This document shows positions 13,208 through 43,500 of a stretch of 64,000 nucleotides of DNA, in pieces. The notes under the pieces were generated by a model. It worked only from the letters and a program-made list of their open reading frames with translations. It did no database searches and was not told the DNA's origin. The stretch comes from Phallusia mammillata (taxonomy: Eukaryota; Chordata; Ascidiacea; Phlebobranchia; Ascidiidae), in the NCBI GenBank assembly GCA_003260075.1, contig QLIY01000004.1, forward strand, positions 1 to 64,000, given 5' to 3'. The position numbers and the translations under genes are program-made. Every line of letters begins with the position of its first letter. The stretch's first letter is position 1.

Positions 13208-13409
13208 TAATGGTGAAACTAACGGCCCAAATAGACGTTAAAAGCGACATGCTTTATTGTTCAAACGTTTCGGCAAATGCTCATGCCATCATCAGTGATA
13301 TGACATCATCCGTTTGAACAATAAAGCATGTCGTTTTTTACGTCTATTTGGGCCGTTATTTTCATCATGTCGCTTTTTACGTCTATTTGGGCCGTTATTT
13401 TCACCATTA
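13208..13409. mobile_element. Foldback (inverted-repeat) element with internal duplication
   Basis: Left arm 13208-13267 and right arm 13311-13409 are inverted copies. The ATGGTGAAAATAACGGCCCA-type left end mirrors TGGGCCGTTATTTTCACCAT on the right. The right arm carries a 38-39-bp tandem duplication starting CATGTCG. The loop contains CGGCAAATGCTCATGCCATC. Related sequence occurs at 3565-3668, 16428-16460 and around 29037-29369. It would fold into a long hairpin. Non-autonomous DNA transposon origin is inferred. Confidence 0.7.
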
Positions 13410-13451
13410 AACTTATGAACAGATCCGTATATAGTGTTCCAAAACAATTTT

Positions 13452-13697
13452 ATTTTAAAAAATCCTTTAAATGGAAATTGTAATGTGCATAAACCAAGTC
13501 CGTTAACTTATTTTGGTAAAATAACCCCAATCGACTTAAATTTAAAACGATTTTTTATACAACACGAAAAAGGTTCAGTGTTCAGTGTTTTGTTAAAACA
13601 ATCTTCTAAACGGAGAGTTCAACGTGCATAAAACAAGTCTGTTAACGTTTTTTTGTACAATAACCCCAACCGTCATATATTTAATGTGATTTCATAC
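13452..13697. repeat. Diverged tandem pair, offset about 137 bp
   Basis: Two units share the ordered words GTGCATAAA, CAAGTC, GTTAAC, ATAACCCCAA and a closing GATTT..ATAC, starting near 13452 and 13590. They follow directly after the foldback element. No coding or RNA role is seen. Confidence 0.6.
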
Positions 13698-15605
13698 AGA
13701 TCACAAAGAAGTTTCGATGTCCCCAAGTCGCTGCCAGCTGGCTTGTTTCTGTAGGTCGAAAGTTTCATGCAGACAGTTACATACTCGAGAGGTCACTGCC
13801 CCGGCCAAGAAGGTTTTGCGGACGAATCGTATTATTGTGCGTGTAAGCGCTACACACCGGCTGCTAAAAATCGATAGATTAACTGCGGCATATTCGTGAG
13901 TGTACGTCATGACAACAAATTGATGGCAACCGGAATAATCCCAGATTTCGTATATTGATTGCATAGACAGGCAAAAAAATCATGTAAAGAGTAGACCACA
14001 AGACAAGCGGGCCGTTACAGCTTAACAATGCACATCAGGATAAGAGGAATTTGTAGTTGAAATTGATTGCAATGGCTTGAGATTAAAATCAATTGCACGG
14101 TTGATCTGGTGTTTCGATTCACCACCGCAGAAGGAAAGTAGTTGGAAAATATGTACAGCGACTCCGGTGTAAGCCTAAATTCCGTGGTTGAACCATACGA
14201 AAAGGATACATGGACTGTTGTTTTTTGATTGCACAGAAGTTTAGACAAACCATAGCTAAGCGCGAGTTAAGAAAAGGAAGATTGACTACTAACGCTTTGA
14301 TAAGCTCCTAAAAACATATACCGTTTCTGCAGAAAAGATTGAAGTACTAGAAGTAAAATCAAAAAGGTTTTGAACGGTTCAGGACAATTTTTTTACTAAA
14401 TTGCTAAAGGAAAACTCGTAGATAGAGAAAGGAACGTTTACAATATGCATCGAGTCCTCAATGACAGAAAATACAGTTTGATCCGAAAGATTTTATTAAA
14501 ATCTAGACCAAAATGTTACCTGGATCTTTATCATGGCTTATACCTACATAGTAACTGAGCTGTATAAAAAAACCAAATTAATTAGAGGAAAAAGCAAACA
14601 CCATCACAGTCGAAACTCTATTTAACTCATAGACTTGTTAAATCATAAAATCAACAAAATAGTTGCAAGTTTTGCCGTTTCCAAATCAATACAGTTAACA
14701 TTGAATATCCACATAACGCTATGAATCGGTTAACGTTTACTGCTGATTTTTCAACGGAATCGTTTGACCACGGACCACCCAATCGCCTGAATTCGTTTAG
14801 TGTAGGTTACTCATGTGTCAAGTTAAACTGGTGGCTGACCCACGAATGCCCGCTAATACGTTGAAATATTGATGAAGATAAAGGTATCGTGAAACTCGAA
14901 ATCGCATGTTTTTGCTTGGCTGCGAAACGAATTGTGCAGTCTTCAAAACAGCTGCTGTATGGCACTGGAGATATTTGGCTGTTATCCCTTTTGTAATACA
15001 ACGCTTGCGCCCGCTACGCTTTGAAACTACTGCGGGTCAAGATCGCACCCTTCTTATAGATGTTCGAATAATGACACTCATTTGCACCCATTTGACATCA
15101 CACACCTGTGTTGTGTTTACATATTGGTAATAATAATAATTTTCAATTCAAGCATTTACTTGAAATTAAAACAGTTTTTTAGCCGATTCGATGTTAAATC
15201 GAACTGTGGCAATACTTAAAATGGCCAGAAGTGTTATTTAGTATCTATAAGGGCATAAAAATGCCGGCTATGTTGTAACTAACATGCAGCATAGCGACCA
15301 GACAAAAATGATAATTATCCAACGTGGACGATACAATGTTTCTTTGTTGTGTTTTTAATCACACAATAGAGCTTAAGCTATAGGCAGTATTGTTCAAAAA
15401 TTTATTTTAATGTCTTAATCTATTTATTTTATTTTTTGGCGCAGAAAAATGGAAACAAAATGTCTTAGCAAAGAAGTCATAGTATTCTATGAATGATCAA
15501 GCTTTGCCATACGACTTAAGCAAACACCACCACAAAAAATGTTGATAACAAACGCGGCCAATTAACACTTTATTCCCTAAAAACGTTCATCTCCAACAAA
15601 TCATC
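13698..15605. other. Upstream region of the GRK gene, no gene seen
   Basis: No exon, RNA gene or clear repeat could be supported. The last few hundred bases should include the GRK promoter. No strong TATA box was recognised. Confidence 0.4.
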
Positions 15606-23006
<7,401 letters not shown>

Positions 23007-24796
23007 TCTTGATCAAATAGGAAAAGTGTTTACCATCATCCTAGGCCCAGTTACAAGCTTTTAGTGAGCTTGGCGGGCAAATGTATTCTACCAAGTATGC
23101 ATTAGCAAGTAAAAACAAATAATGCCGTTTCGCCAGTTGTGATTTTAAATCTAAAACGGCTAGGCGACTTCAATCCACTGTGAAAGGTTAAACGTGTTGA
23201 TTTTCGTATACAAGATTGGTGCAATAAGCAAGCATAGGTCTCTTTCAGTTTGACAATGAGACAGGGACGGCAAAATAAGACTGACAAAAAGGCTGTATTC
23301 GATTAACGTGTGACAAATTGCAGCGAATTCGTCTTAGGTCAGTAGTCGGCAACCGCCAGGCCATTAGGAGTTCGTTACGGACCATAAACGATTTCAGTTT
23401 CAATGCTTAAGAGATGTATCTAATACAATCCTTACATACGGCCGGGTTGGCAATTCCAAATATATGCTGAACAAGTGTTCTTTTTTGGGAGCCGGTTCTC
23501 AATAACATTTCAGTTTTAAAACGTCTAGAAGTGCAAAAAGGTTGCCGACCCCTGGTCTAGATTGCTATCACCTTAATCGCTAAGCGATCATTTTCTGTCG
23601 TTGAAGCATTAAATATGAGGTTAAGCTTGTGCTTGGGATGCACTGCAATCGTCGTTACTGTTCTCAACAGCTTGACAAGTGCATCGTACTCATTGGGAAG
23701 GTTAAAAATCGATTTTTGGTGACAAGAAATGACAAATCTCTTGGCATTAAAAACCACTTTTACCCTTGATTAATTTCCTTTTGAATCGTTGATTTTAGTG
23801 TATTACAACGGTTTATGTCATGGTCGCAACAATCATGAATTAAAATACCGTTTGGTTGGTGAAACGAAATACTACAGGTTGCTCGATTTTTTCTGAGAGG
23901 CCTCCCAATTTTTTTACTTTATCGCCCCTTTCAAAGTAGGCTATTATTTTCAAAACAACAAGTAAAGTAATATGATGCGTGGTATAAGTGCACACAGGTT
24001 TAAAAGTGATAGTTTAAAAAAGGGCTAGCTTATCTATTGTGTTACACAATGCTAAAGGAAATTTCACGTTTTGGATATTTTTACTTTTTGTGTTTCAAAT
24101 CGTATTTTTCTAGACTTTTTAATTGTTTTTTGTATAACGTCTGCTTTTTTGTTCCAAAAGCGTTTTGTTCCTTTTGACTTTTGCCAATTCTTCCATAACT
24201 GGTGCTGCGTGGTTTCTGGCAGTTTTCAGCGCCGTGTTTTTTCTAAACTTTTTTGCAGCTTTTCCTTTGAGCCCGAAACATTTTAAAAAAACGTTCGCTC
24301 AATAAATTAATTTAAGATGGACATAAATTCGTAACCGGGATCAGTCCTGAAGCGTCTATGCAGACCAGCGATCACGACACACTCATATACATAAATCATA
24401 GTATGCCAGGCCCATTGAAGGCGTTATTCCGAATCAGCCCGTTATGAAACATTCCCATATAGCAAGGCGTCGGCAAGAAAAATCTGCTTGATCACCGGTG
24501 TGGTAAGTAACAAAAAGCCCCTATTTAAAGGTGTATGTTAGTAGGATGTTGCACATTTTTTCATGATTGTGTCTTTTTAAAGTCAAAATCAAATGACAGC
24601 AAAATTCTCTTAAAACTGTTATGCTTATGCTGCATTTTTCCCATATGACCCTGGCCAAGAATCATAGCTAGCATCTCAATATTGTTTTCAAAATAGACAC
24701 TGTTTTTATACTCTAAAAATAAAGATATGTATTTGTAAAAAATAGACAAAAAAGCTTTGAAATACAGCAGCAAGTGCTGTTCTACAGTCACATAAA
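23007..24796. other. Convergent 3' region (GRK / MORN1)
   Basis: Both flanking genes end here, so 3' untranslated regions are expected. AATAAA occurs at 24301-24306 on the plus strand, rather far from the GRK stop codon. A hAT-like element at 23340-23554 is listed separately. Remaining open frames are short and featureless. Confidence 0.4.
23340..23554. mobile_element. hAT-like MITE (CAGNGGTCGGCAACC family)
   Basis: The left end CAGTAGTCGGCAACC and right end GGTTGCCGACCCCTG are inverted repeats, and the interior is like the copies at 38490-38706 and 47313-47548. The flanking 8-mers are not identical, so this copy is older or its target duplication has decayed. Confidence 0.75.
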
Positions 24797-33765
<8,969 letters not shown>

Positions 33766-34508
33766 GGTCGGGCTGGTGGTTTATGTCAAGTATGCAAGTT
33801 TATGTCTTAAAAAAATATTAGCAATATTTTTAGAGTAACATCCCTGCGAAAATCAAAAAGTGCCAATACCCGTCACGCTTCATTTGGCCTTGGCAACGGC
33901 GAGGTCAACCACAGAAATCACACTTTGAGATGAGTTTTTCCAAAATATTCAGGCGAATATTTCGCGTTTAATAACTTAGTGAGTTTATTTTGCTTTATGG
34001 TTTTGCTTAAAATGCATAGCGTCAGAATTGGGGTGAAACAGAAACTTTATTGCTTGAAAAACATATTTTTCTTTATCCAAGGTTTTATTTTTTGTTTGTT
34101 TTTTGTCACGTTATATTCTACTAGGCTACTCTCGTGTGTATCGTTGCCTATTATAATTTCTCGTTTCTATTTACCGAGGCGGCCCTATAGTTTTAATTCC
34201 CAACTTTAACATAATGATAAGGGCTGTACATTGCACATATAACACTTAACTACAGCAAGGAGCTCCCTTTAGGAAAAAAAGTACGACTTGCTTCTTAAAT
34301 GCGACACTAACAAGCTGTTCGATTATGCAGTTTAAGACAAGACCATTTAATTTCCAGCAAGACCAGTCTTGACAGTTGTCTGTTTCTCATTTGACGTCAA
34401 CGTTATACAGCAACTACCTTTTGGTGCAGTACTCAACTTTATAAACGCCAAAAATAAACAATAAATGTGCGCACAAAAAAGCGGGTGATTACGAAAACAC
34501 AGTAAAGA
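33766..34508. other. Gap between CCDC39 and MORN1
   Basis: The 743 bp separates the CCDC39 stop codon from the MORN1 start codon on the same strand. It should contain the CCDC39 3' end and the MORN1 promoter. AATAAA words on the minus strand were not clearly identified. On the minus strand a pyrimidine-rich run followed by AAG precedes the MORN1 ATG by about 40 bases and could be a 5' UTR acceptor. Confidence 0.4.
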
Positions 34509-37500
34509 CTACTTTCTTGCTGAACGTGAGGGTCCGGATCGTGCGCTTGACCTCGAGCTTGCCGCACTTGCAGGCCTGGAACCCGGCGGTGAAGTTACTT
34601 GCAAGCCGAGCCCGAGGTCAACAGGTTTTGGGCTGGTTACAGACCTAAATATAAAATGTGGGTAGACATAGCTGCAAAATGCACAATTTTTAAAAAGTAA
34701 GTGCTTGGCGTTCAATAAATAACGATTTTAAGTACATTATTGTGTAGCAGTTTGAGTTTTCATCTATTATAATACATAATTATATTATTTTATATTATAA
34801 TATTGTGTTATAATAATCAGATATCCACGCACTACCTCGGGTAGTATGACCATACTATAGTCTATCCCCTACAGATTGGGTTCAACTATACCTTGCAGAG
34901 GAGACCGAGCTTCTTGGTGAACTTCGAGCGCTGGAACGAACTGAGCTGGTCTTTGAGCTTGAACGCGATTCGGGGACTTGGGTCGGAACAGGGAGACCTA
35001 CTTGCTGGAAATAGGCTTCCACTGCATTGGTTAGATCGGGAAACTGCGCAGAGAAAAAAATTGATAACAAAAAAGTGAAACAATATTTGCCAAGTCCAAA
35101 ACGGAGTACCAAGCAATTGTTACTGTAGCATAGTTGCCAAGATAATAGCTTTTTGGCTAGAGATGTAAGATTTTTTTTACATAAGTCTTCCTTAAATCGC
35201 TGATAATTGCAATAATATTGCCACAGATTTTTACTTGTCGTGTGTATGTTTTTTATTGTTTTCCACAGAAAGCATGTAGTGGAGCGCTTACATTGCCTTG
35301 TTAAGCAACGTGTACCTAAAACGCCGTGTTTAGGGTAATATGGTAACAGCGCGAAGTAATACCTGATTAACAAGTTGGGCAATGTTCTTCGCAATCGTGC
35401 GGTTCCTGCTTCGAACCTCACGCAGATCCATGTCTCTTTCCTCCAGCATCGGTCCTCTGCTCTTTCGTGCAACTCTAGCTTCTCTCGATGTTCTCGCAAT
35501 CTATGTCAAAGCATTTGTAAGCAAATTAAAAGGACAAATTTTGTGCCAAGTCTTTACACTGTTAATTGGCGCTAAAATATGTTGCTTTTGTCAGTTTGAT
35601 TCTAGGTTCGTGTATAGCAGGGGTGGCCAACTTGTTAGTCGTTAAGATCGACGAAAATTTTCTTAATTGCACACGATCGACTGATCAGTAGTAATTTAGG
35701 CTACCACTTACACAAAGCAATAACGCAAATTTCTGCATGAGATTTGATTGACAATTACCACATATTTATATTCATGAGTTTTATTATAAAGCATCACCTA
35801 GTTCTTGCAACAATAAAACGTCGCATATGTACATATTTTTCAAACTTTTAAATCTCCTCAATCAATTGCAACTGCTTCGTTAACGCAAACATTAAAGTTG
35901 TGACGACAAACGAAAATCACAATTGTTACCCAACAAAGAGAGTGACATTTACATTATTATTGTCTCATTGCACATTTGTGGGTTGTGTCAAAATGTCAGA
36001 AGTGCTGTTTTATATTATTTAATTTGTTTTTCAATTGATAAGCTTTTGATTAGTAATGGAGAATTTAGTGCGATCGACCAGTCAAAAGCAGACGATCGAC
36101 CAGTCGATCGCGATCGACGTGTTGGCCACACCTGGTGTATAGCGTCTATGGTTTGCTACAAGTGCATGTGTGGGGTCTATGGTAAAATTGTGTGTATAGC
36201 GTGAATAGTTGGACTAAAATTTCTAATTCACAGTATTAAGTTACACAAAAAACATAATATTGAATTAAACCATGATGCATTTTCGTGAGGCATTTCGCGG
36301 GTATAATAACATAGGCTACAGGGAATTTTGAAATAAAATAAATATCACGAACTTATAATTTTAAACTCATGTTATATTGCTAAACTTATGAAGGCATTCA
36401 CTATGAGATGATTTCACAGACTTCTGATTAATGTAGACATTCGTGCAAAATATCTAATCAATCATTTCTACTGTTAACTTTTTATAGGGTCCAAAAAGTC
36501 ATGTCCGACTACAGCAAAGCCGAATAAAAATAGGTGGAATTTTTTGACAAGAACTAGCGGACATTTGCGGACCTATAAAAGGACACTTGTCCCTTTGGGA
36601 TTTGAAAACGCAATGTCAAGAAACCATGTCGTAAAGTGTCACCTGTTTCTGAACTCGTTCCAGTTTTTGTTTCTGTTCCTCGGTGTCTTTCTGTAATTGT
36701 TGAATCTTCATTTTACGATCCTGCACCATCTCGAGGAAGGTGGTTTCATCTCGAAGTGAGGAATCCATTGCACTGCTCATTGTCTACGAGAAAAAGCGAA
36801 CCCATATATACATACAACAGAAAAACGCAAGCCTGCTAATAAGGAACTGGCGGTACTAATACGGTATATAAAAGTACTATATTCTGATCACATCACCTAC
36901 GACTAATATTGCAGTGTTGGATAGTTTAATTTAAATCCTATATAGCATCGATAAAGAAGACCACCGGCTTTAAGCGGTCCCATTGAAACTGCTTTGTGGA
37001 ACACAGTAGGGACCGTGGACCCACTCTGAGCACCGGTTTACGGTTGACGACGATTTCATACCTGCAAATCCTCTTGCAGCTCTCGTATCTGTCGCCTCTT
37101 GTACTTGTACTTGTCCATTACAGAACGAAGCTTTTCGTCCAGCTGATTCTTCTTTTCGTATTCTTCACTGGTCTCAGTGACCTAAAATGTATAAAACAAG
37201 GTGAATACATTGTAAAGATAGCTACCGTTTTGTAAGCGCTTCTGGAGGAAATTTTTACCGCTGTACATTTTCATTTCATTTTCCAGGCAAATGCATGACA
37301 AGGACTTACATAGTAGCTTAATTCAGAACAAACTTTCCAACAAAAATGCAAAAAACACATTGATTTTCTAATTCAGAATACAAACCTTATTAAACGATTT
37401 TCTGTACGTCTCATTCCTGCTGTTCATCAACCGAAGTGTGTTCTCCAGTGCTCTAATCTCCTTCTCTGCTTTGCGGATGCGAGCGTCCAGTTCATCTCCA

Positions 37501-40500
37501 GTCCTTTGTAGCTCCTCCTTGTCTTGTGCCGCCTGCAATCAACAACATACTACTGTTCACAATGGAAGAATTGCATAACTCTCATACCAGCGATTAAGTA
37601 CGGAATTAACTATGCGCTGTAAACAGTGCGTTTTTAACTACAGGTGCAAGTGGAGTGTAGAGTTACCCCAAACAATTTTGGAAACAGCCCACGCTATCAC
37701 CAGAGCTAACAAAAATAAAGTAAATCACTGTACATTGTACATATGAGAGAATGCTGTGTAATCACCTTAATAACGTAGTAGGCCTGTGATTTTTCTTCCT
37801 CTCCCTCTGGTGGTGCCATTGAAACCATCAAAATTTCATAACTAGAAACGGTAAATATATATTTCATGAACAGACCTTTAAAGTTCATCATAAAAAGGGG
37901 TCCTTTCAACATGGCATTATCGTTTATCAGTCGTTGTAAATGTAAACTCAAGTTATGATTGAAAGTCCTGAAACTAAAACTAAGGCCGATACATTTTAGG
38001 CCGTTGAAGAGTTGGTAAAGTGTTTTGTGATAAAATTACAACTGGTTTTGAAGAACACACGAGCAGCTCACCGTTTGCGAAGCTTTTCAATCTTCTCTGT
38101 TCTTTGGTGGAGCTCAGCATTGACAGTTTGCCTTTCCTCCTGTGCAGCCTTCAACTGACTAAACAACATGTCTTTGTGCACGGAAATCTCCTGTTTGCGT
38201 TCTTTCATGGCTAGAAACAAAAACAGTTTCGAAAAAGCTAGTGTCAGAACTATAACTTTTTACCTATTTATTAAACTAGTTAATCCAATGAATCCATAAG
38301 CCATCATGCGAATATTTCAGCAAAAGATAATAACTGTATTTTTTTAAGAATCGAGTGCTGCCAATGCAATCAATCCCTTACATCAATTATAACACATAAA
38401 AAGAAAAAATGGTCATCAGGTACAAATTAAACGTTAAAAAGTCATTGCCGAAAGAACGTGAATGTTTCACAAAACAGCAATGTTTAGAGCAGGGGTCGGC
38501 AACCTTTTTTGAAACTAAAATTTTATCGCGGACCGGTCTTCAAAACACTACAAATATTTAGCAATGAAAACGCTTAAATTAGTTTATCATCCCCGGGATA
38601 CATGGGCAAAATGTTTTATAGCATTTAACCTAAAAAATTCTACGGCCCGGTAACGAACTCCTCGCGGACCGGCACCGGGCCGCGGACCGGCGGTTGCCGA
38701 CCACTGGTTTAGAGTACAATACCTGTCGAAAGTTGCAGTTGTCTCTTTTCCAAGCTTAGAACCTCGTCGGCTCTTCTGTGAAGTGCATCCTGGATTCTTT
38801 TGATCTCCAACTTCAGAATATTGTCCTCAACCATGCTTTCCTGCTTCCTAAAAACAAAACAAAATATAAAGTGATTTTCGAGTTGAAAAATAAACAATCA
38901 GCAACATCTTAAAATCGTTTCATAAATCACTATCAGTTTACTGCAGAAGCATGGACATAGTTCAGGCTTTCGTGACTAAGGTCGACGGTCCTCTAGTATG
39001 GGGGCATACAACCTTTAAGATTGATGTACTTTGTTATTTCACTATTAGCCACGGGCGCAATTGCTCAAGCTGCGTTTACATTACCAATAAAAGAAATCGA
39101 CAAGAACAAAAAACTTTTTTTTCTGATACGATACTTGATACGCGTTTTAACACACAAAGCACGTACTTGTCAATAGTATTTTTCAGTTCCTTAACAGAAA
39201 TCTCGTTGTGGAGGTTCAGCTCCTCAATCTTGCTTGTAAGATCAGCCTTTTCTTCACCAGTTCGTTCCATGTCTCGTTTCTGTCTTCTAATGTCGTCCTG
39301 AAGAATACAAACACGAATTCAACATCAAATGGTAAAAGTGTAAGATAAATGCTCGAAATGGAGACGGGATAAAAAGAACTGTCTGGCATGTTATTACCAA
39401 AAGTGGAAGTTGAAATTTATGCCAGACGTAAATTGACTTATAAAACTCGTAACCACTGCCCGAATCTGTAACTACCACAGTGAGACTGCATGGTTCTGCG
39501 ATTAAAAGCACGGGTTTTTAATAGGGTAGAGCAGTAGTTCTCAAACTGTGCGTCGCGACGCCCTGGTGCGTCGTTTCAATTTTCCAAGGGCGTCGCAGAA
39601 TATTGCCGTTTCGTAACTTTTTGTTGTTGTATCAATAAACACAACTTTAATAATAAGTTTCTTAATTAACTTTTATTTGTTGGTGTGTCGCAAGTCCAGA
39701 AAACTTTTCCAGAGGCGTCGCAACAAAAACAGTTTGAGAACCACTGGGGTAGAGTACTAATACAGATTAAATGCGGACTGTAGTGTAGAAAAACAAAACA
39801 TATCACCCTCAACTTATTTATACAGCGCCAGAGTTGCAAGTCGGGCCGGATTCGGGCTTAGGTTTAAAATCTGTGTCAGTATTTGATGGAATAAATTCAA
39901 CTAGCTAAGTAGCCGGTTGCTGGACCTGACCTAAAGTCAAACAGTCCTAAAACGCCCTGTTCAAGACCAATTGTCTACTCTATTGCGTTTGTTGTCTTGG
40001 TCTTACAGCTTTACCTGAAGTCGTTTAAGTTGAGTTGTGAGCAACGTATGGATAGCGTTTCGCTCATCCAGTGTTTGTGTGAGCTCTTCGATCTTTGCTT
40101 CCAGCTCTTTCTTCTCATCTGTGTTCATGTCGCCCTGTAGTCTGGCCAAACGCCGTTCAAGTTGTTGTATAGTGAAATCCTGAAACAAATATGTGACATT
40201 AGTTTTCTACAACAAATAGCTGTGGACTTTGAACGCTGTTTGTTCCATAGGGTCTGTAGTAATGTATTTATGCAGTAACGAGAAAGCTCAATGTACACGG
40301 ATAACAACACAGACGGAAAAAAATTGAAAATGTTCCTGAATTAGAGTAACTGCTTGAATTTCAATTATTGTTTCATTGAAGAAATAAAGCAAACTTAATG
40401 GCCATAGATGCGATAAAATTAAATTCCCGACCAAAACAAACACAAACGGCAGTTCATTTTCGACAACGTACTGGTTTCATACACCGTGAAAAACATTTTG

Positions 40501-43500
40501 CGTTATGTTCGCCATGTTAAGTGTATCTGATCATCTCACATCTTCCTATTTTTTTAGAGATAATAAAGATTTGAACAATTTTAAGTCGGCGTTTAAAGTT
40601 TAGCCTACTCCATCCATTAGTTTGGCTGTTGCGTAGGGGTATTGCGGCGGTATTAACCAGACAACTTGAGGCTATAATAGACTGTGTATATGTTTTACCT
40701 GGTTGTAAACAATCTCTTGTTGTTTAATGGACTGTTGATCAAGCTTTTTTAGTCTTGACGAGAGATTGCGATTGGCGGCTCTGCTACCTTGGATTTCAGC
40801 CGCAATGTTCTTCTCTTTCGTAATGACTTCGTACAGTTCCTGTATAGAATATAGATGACGTAAAATATAAATTTAATTTAACATTAGGATAAGGTAAGGT
40901 TACTATACCGGATGGGCCGAGCCGAGCCAGTACCCGAGTACTCGGTACAGAGCATCGCTGTTTTTAATGCTCGGTGCTCGGCCGAGCAGTTGCACAAATT
41001 GACCCGAGCGTTAAATTTGCATATTCATGCCCTGCTAACATACGTAACTAGTGTTCTAAAGGGTGTCTATGAACAAAAACGAATGATTTTTCAAATGTAG
41101 TGTATTAAAAATACAACAAAAATATAAACAAATTATATATCTTATGATCCANCATGTACAGCTTAATAAAACACCGCCGGTGACGTAAGAGGCCTTGTAG
41201 AGCTAAAACGTAAGAAAGGTGATTTTTTGTGACGTCATAATGCACCGAGCATGCTCGTCCGAGCACCGAACATTAAAGTGAGATGCTCGGTGCTCGACCA
41301 AACAGAACATTTGCAGTTTCGGCACATCCCTAGTTACTATACCGTTAAACACTAAAGGTAAACCAAGTAGTGTTTGAAGTATAAACAACAAAACATGATC
41401 GAATCGGTAATTTAACATGGAGCTAATTTAACAAGGTCAACCTAACCGGCCTAGCAGATGCAAAGGCACCAAAACTTTTATCAAATACCAGCAACATAAT
41501 TGTGTTAAAATAGTTTTAAAAATTGGTGCACCTTTTTTATTTTTCATTACAATCAAGTTATTGTTATGTCTTGTCACCTGCTTCTTCCTGAACTGGATTT
41601 CTCTTGTCTTCATCAAGTCTTTCTCCAGATTAGTAACATTGTCTTCTTCCACGCTGAGTTCAAAGGCAGCAGCTTCAGCTCTTTCTTCAGCAGTAAGAGC
41701 ACCTTTTCCAGCAGCCTCCAACTTATCTTGCAGCGCCTCTCGAGTCAGAGTAGCTTGCTCCAATCTGAAAAATACATTTTGTTGGTACTTTAAAAGATCA
41801 AACCAACCGTGTTAAAGATCATTTTGAACTACTATTACAATTCGTTCCAGGACATCACTAGACCAAACCTTATGAGTATAGTCAACCATTAGCCAGCAAA
41901 TTATCAGTAAAGCAAAATGCTAAGGTATACTGTATCACATTATTGTGAAGCAATCTTAATTTCAAAAATCTGCTAAATGATTTTGACCATATTAGCCTAT
42001 AATTTTCACAGCCATTTCATACCAGCTGCACAATGTATGGTTACAAGCTATGGTTGAGAATCACAGGTTCAATAACCTGTTATTATTTCATCTTTTCAAT
42101 AACACAACCTGGTATATGCTGAAGTAATATAATATTGCCTATGTATATATATTCAATTCTAGGAAATTAAAAGGTATGATTTCTGCCAAAAATACATACT
42201 TATCTTGTTTGTTTACAATTTCCTTTCTCAGGGAAGCAACATTGGTTTTCATTGCCTCAAGATCAGACGCTGTCCTTTCCACAGTGTATTTAAGTGTGTC
42301 CAGCTAAAAAAAAACAAATCAAGATAAAGTATTGTATGGTATGTAATTAGAATTTAGCAATACTCAAAAAATGTAACTTTAAGAAAGTTTTTAAACAGGC
42401 AACATGAATACAAAGGGGAAAAATGCACCAAATGCACGCTTGTGTATCTTGAAACAAGATTTTGTGCCAACAACACAGTGTGCATATTGTAAGGTTGATA
42501 ACAAAACCATTTACCTCATCTTGCAATTGAGTCCTTGTGTTTTCATGCTCTTGCAAGTCAATGCGGAGTTTGGCAGCAAGACGCTCTTGGAAGGCAATCT
42601 TCTTGTCCATTTCTTGGTTATTTTCCATCTCACTTTCCAAAAAGGCTTGTTTTTCTAACACAAAACAAGTATCGATCAGTGAATGTTGACAAAGAGTAAA
42701 AAATGAAGAGCTACAATTATACCTTTGATCACTTGTTCACGCTGTCTCACTTCTTCCTTAACTTTTGCCAATTCCTGTAAATCACAAAAAATGAAAATCA
42801 AATTACTGGTAAAAACAATATGGTTAATCACAAGTTTCATTTTGTTGTGTTAAACCCTAGACTGTAGTCTATAATTAGTTTAAGACTATATTCATGTCAA
42901 ATACTTAAAATATTGTAGTTGCTATTTGCAATTATCATGGGTATTACAAACATAGTCTTAACATTGTTGTACAGGCCTGCATGTTTAAGATTGTTACATA
43001 TATAATAGTTCAAATTTAATACTTATTAACTATAAATTCTGCTAATCACAGCAGGAAGATCAGATTTCCTTACAAATCTTTTGGTTGCATTGGTAAACCA
43101 CATGTATAAGACTGTTCAACATGTGGGATTATTCACTTATTTTATACTATTTCCAGAAAAAAAAATACATACCAATGCAGCATGGTCCATTTCTCTGTCT
43201 CTTCGTTGCATCTGCTCAATCGTAATCTCCCATTGTGTAATCAGACTGTGGCGGTCAGTATGTGCTTTTCGGAACTCCTCAGCTGTTTTATCAAGCTCAA
43301 TCTGTTCACAAAACATGGTTGATAATAGATTTAGGGCAACGGAACTGATTATGCTCAATGTTATACTTGGGCAGTTAAAGTTTCAGTGGTTTCTTGATCA
43401 AGGCATTTCCTTTTCTTCTGTACTTGTTCAGTGAGATGCTCAATCAGTAAGGCAAGTTCCTTAAGCTTCGAGTGATCATGACTATAAAAAAAGGTTGATA

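Noticed and set aside
12780..13250. 156-aa minus-strand open frame
   Set aside because: It runs through a 24-bp tandem duplication and into a foldback repeat. The translated product contains the repeat (RLIDMHY twice) and nothing recognisable.
24071..24286. 71-codon Phe/Cys-rich frame downstream of GRK
   Set aside because: Begins without ATG, consists of T-rich sequence, and lies in the 3' region between convergent genes. There is no supporting domain or splice site.
34882..35499. 205-aa minus-strand open frame taken as one exon
   Set aside because: It mixes a shifted frame of CCDC39 exon 20, intron sequence, and the true frame of exon 21. The phase-consistent exons are 35363-35500 and 34892-35043.
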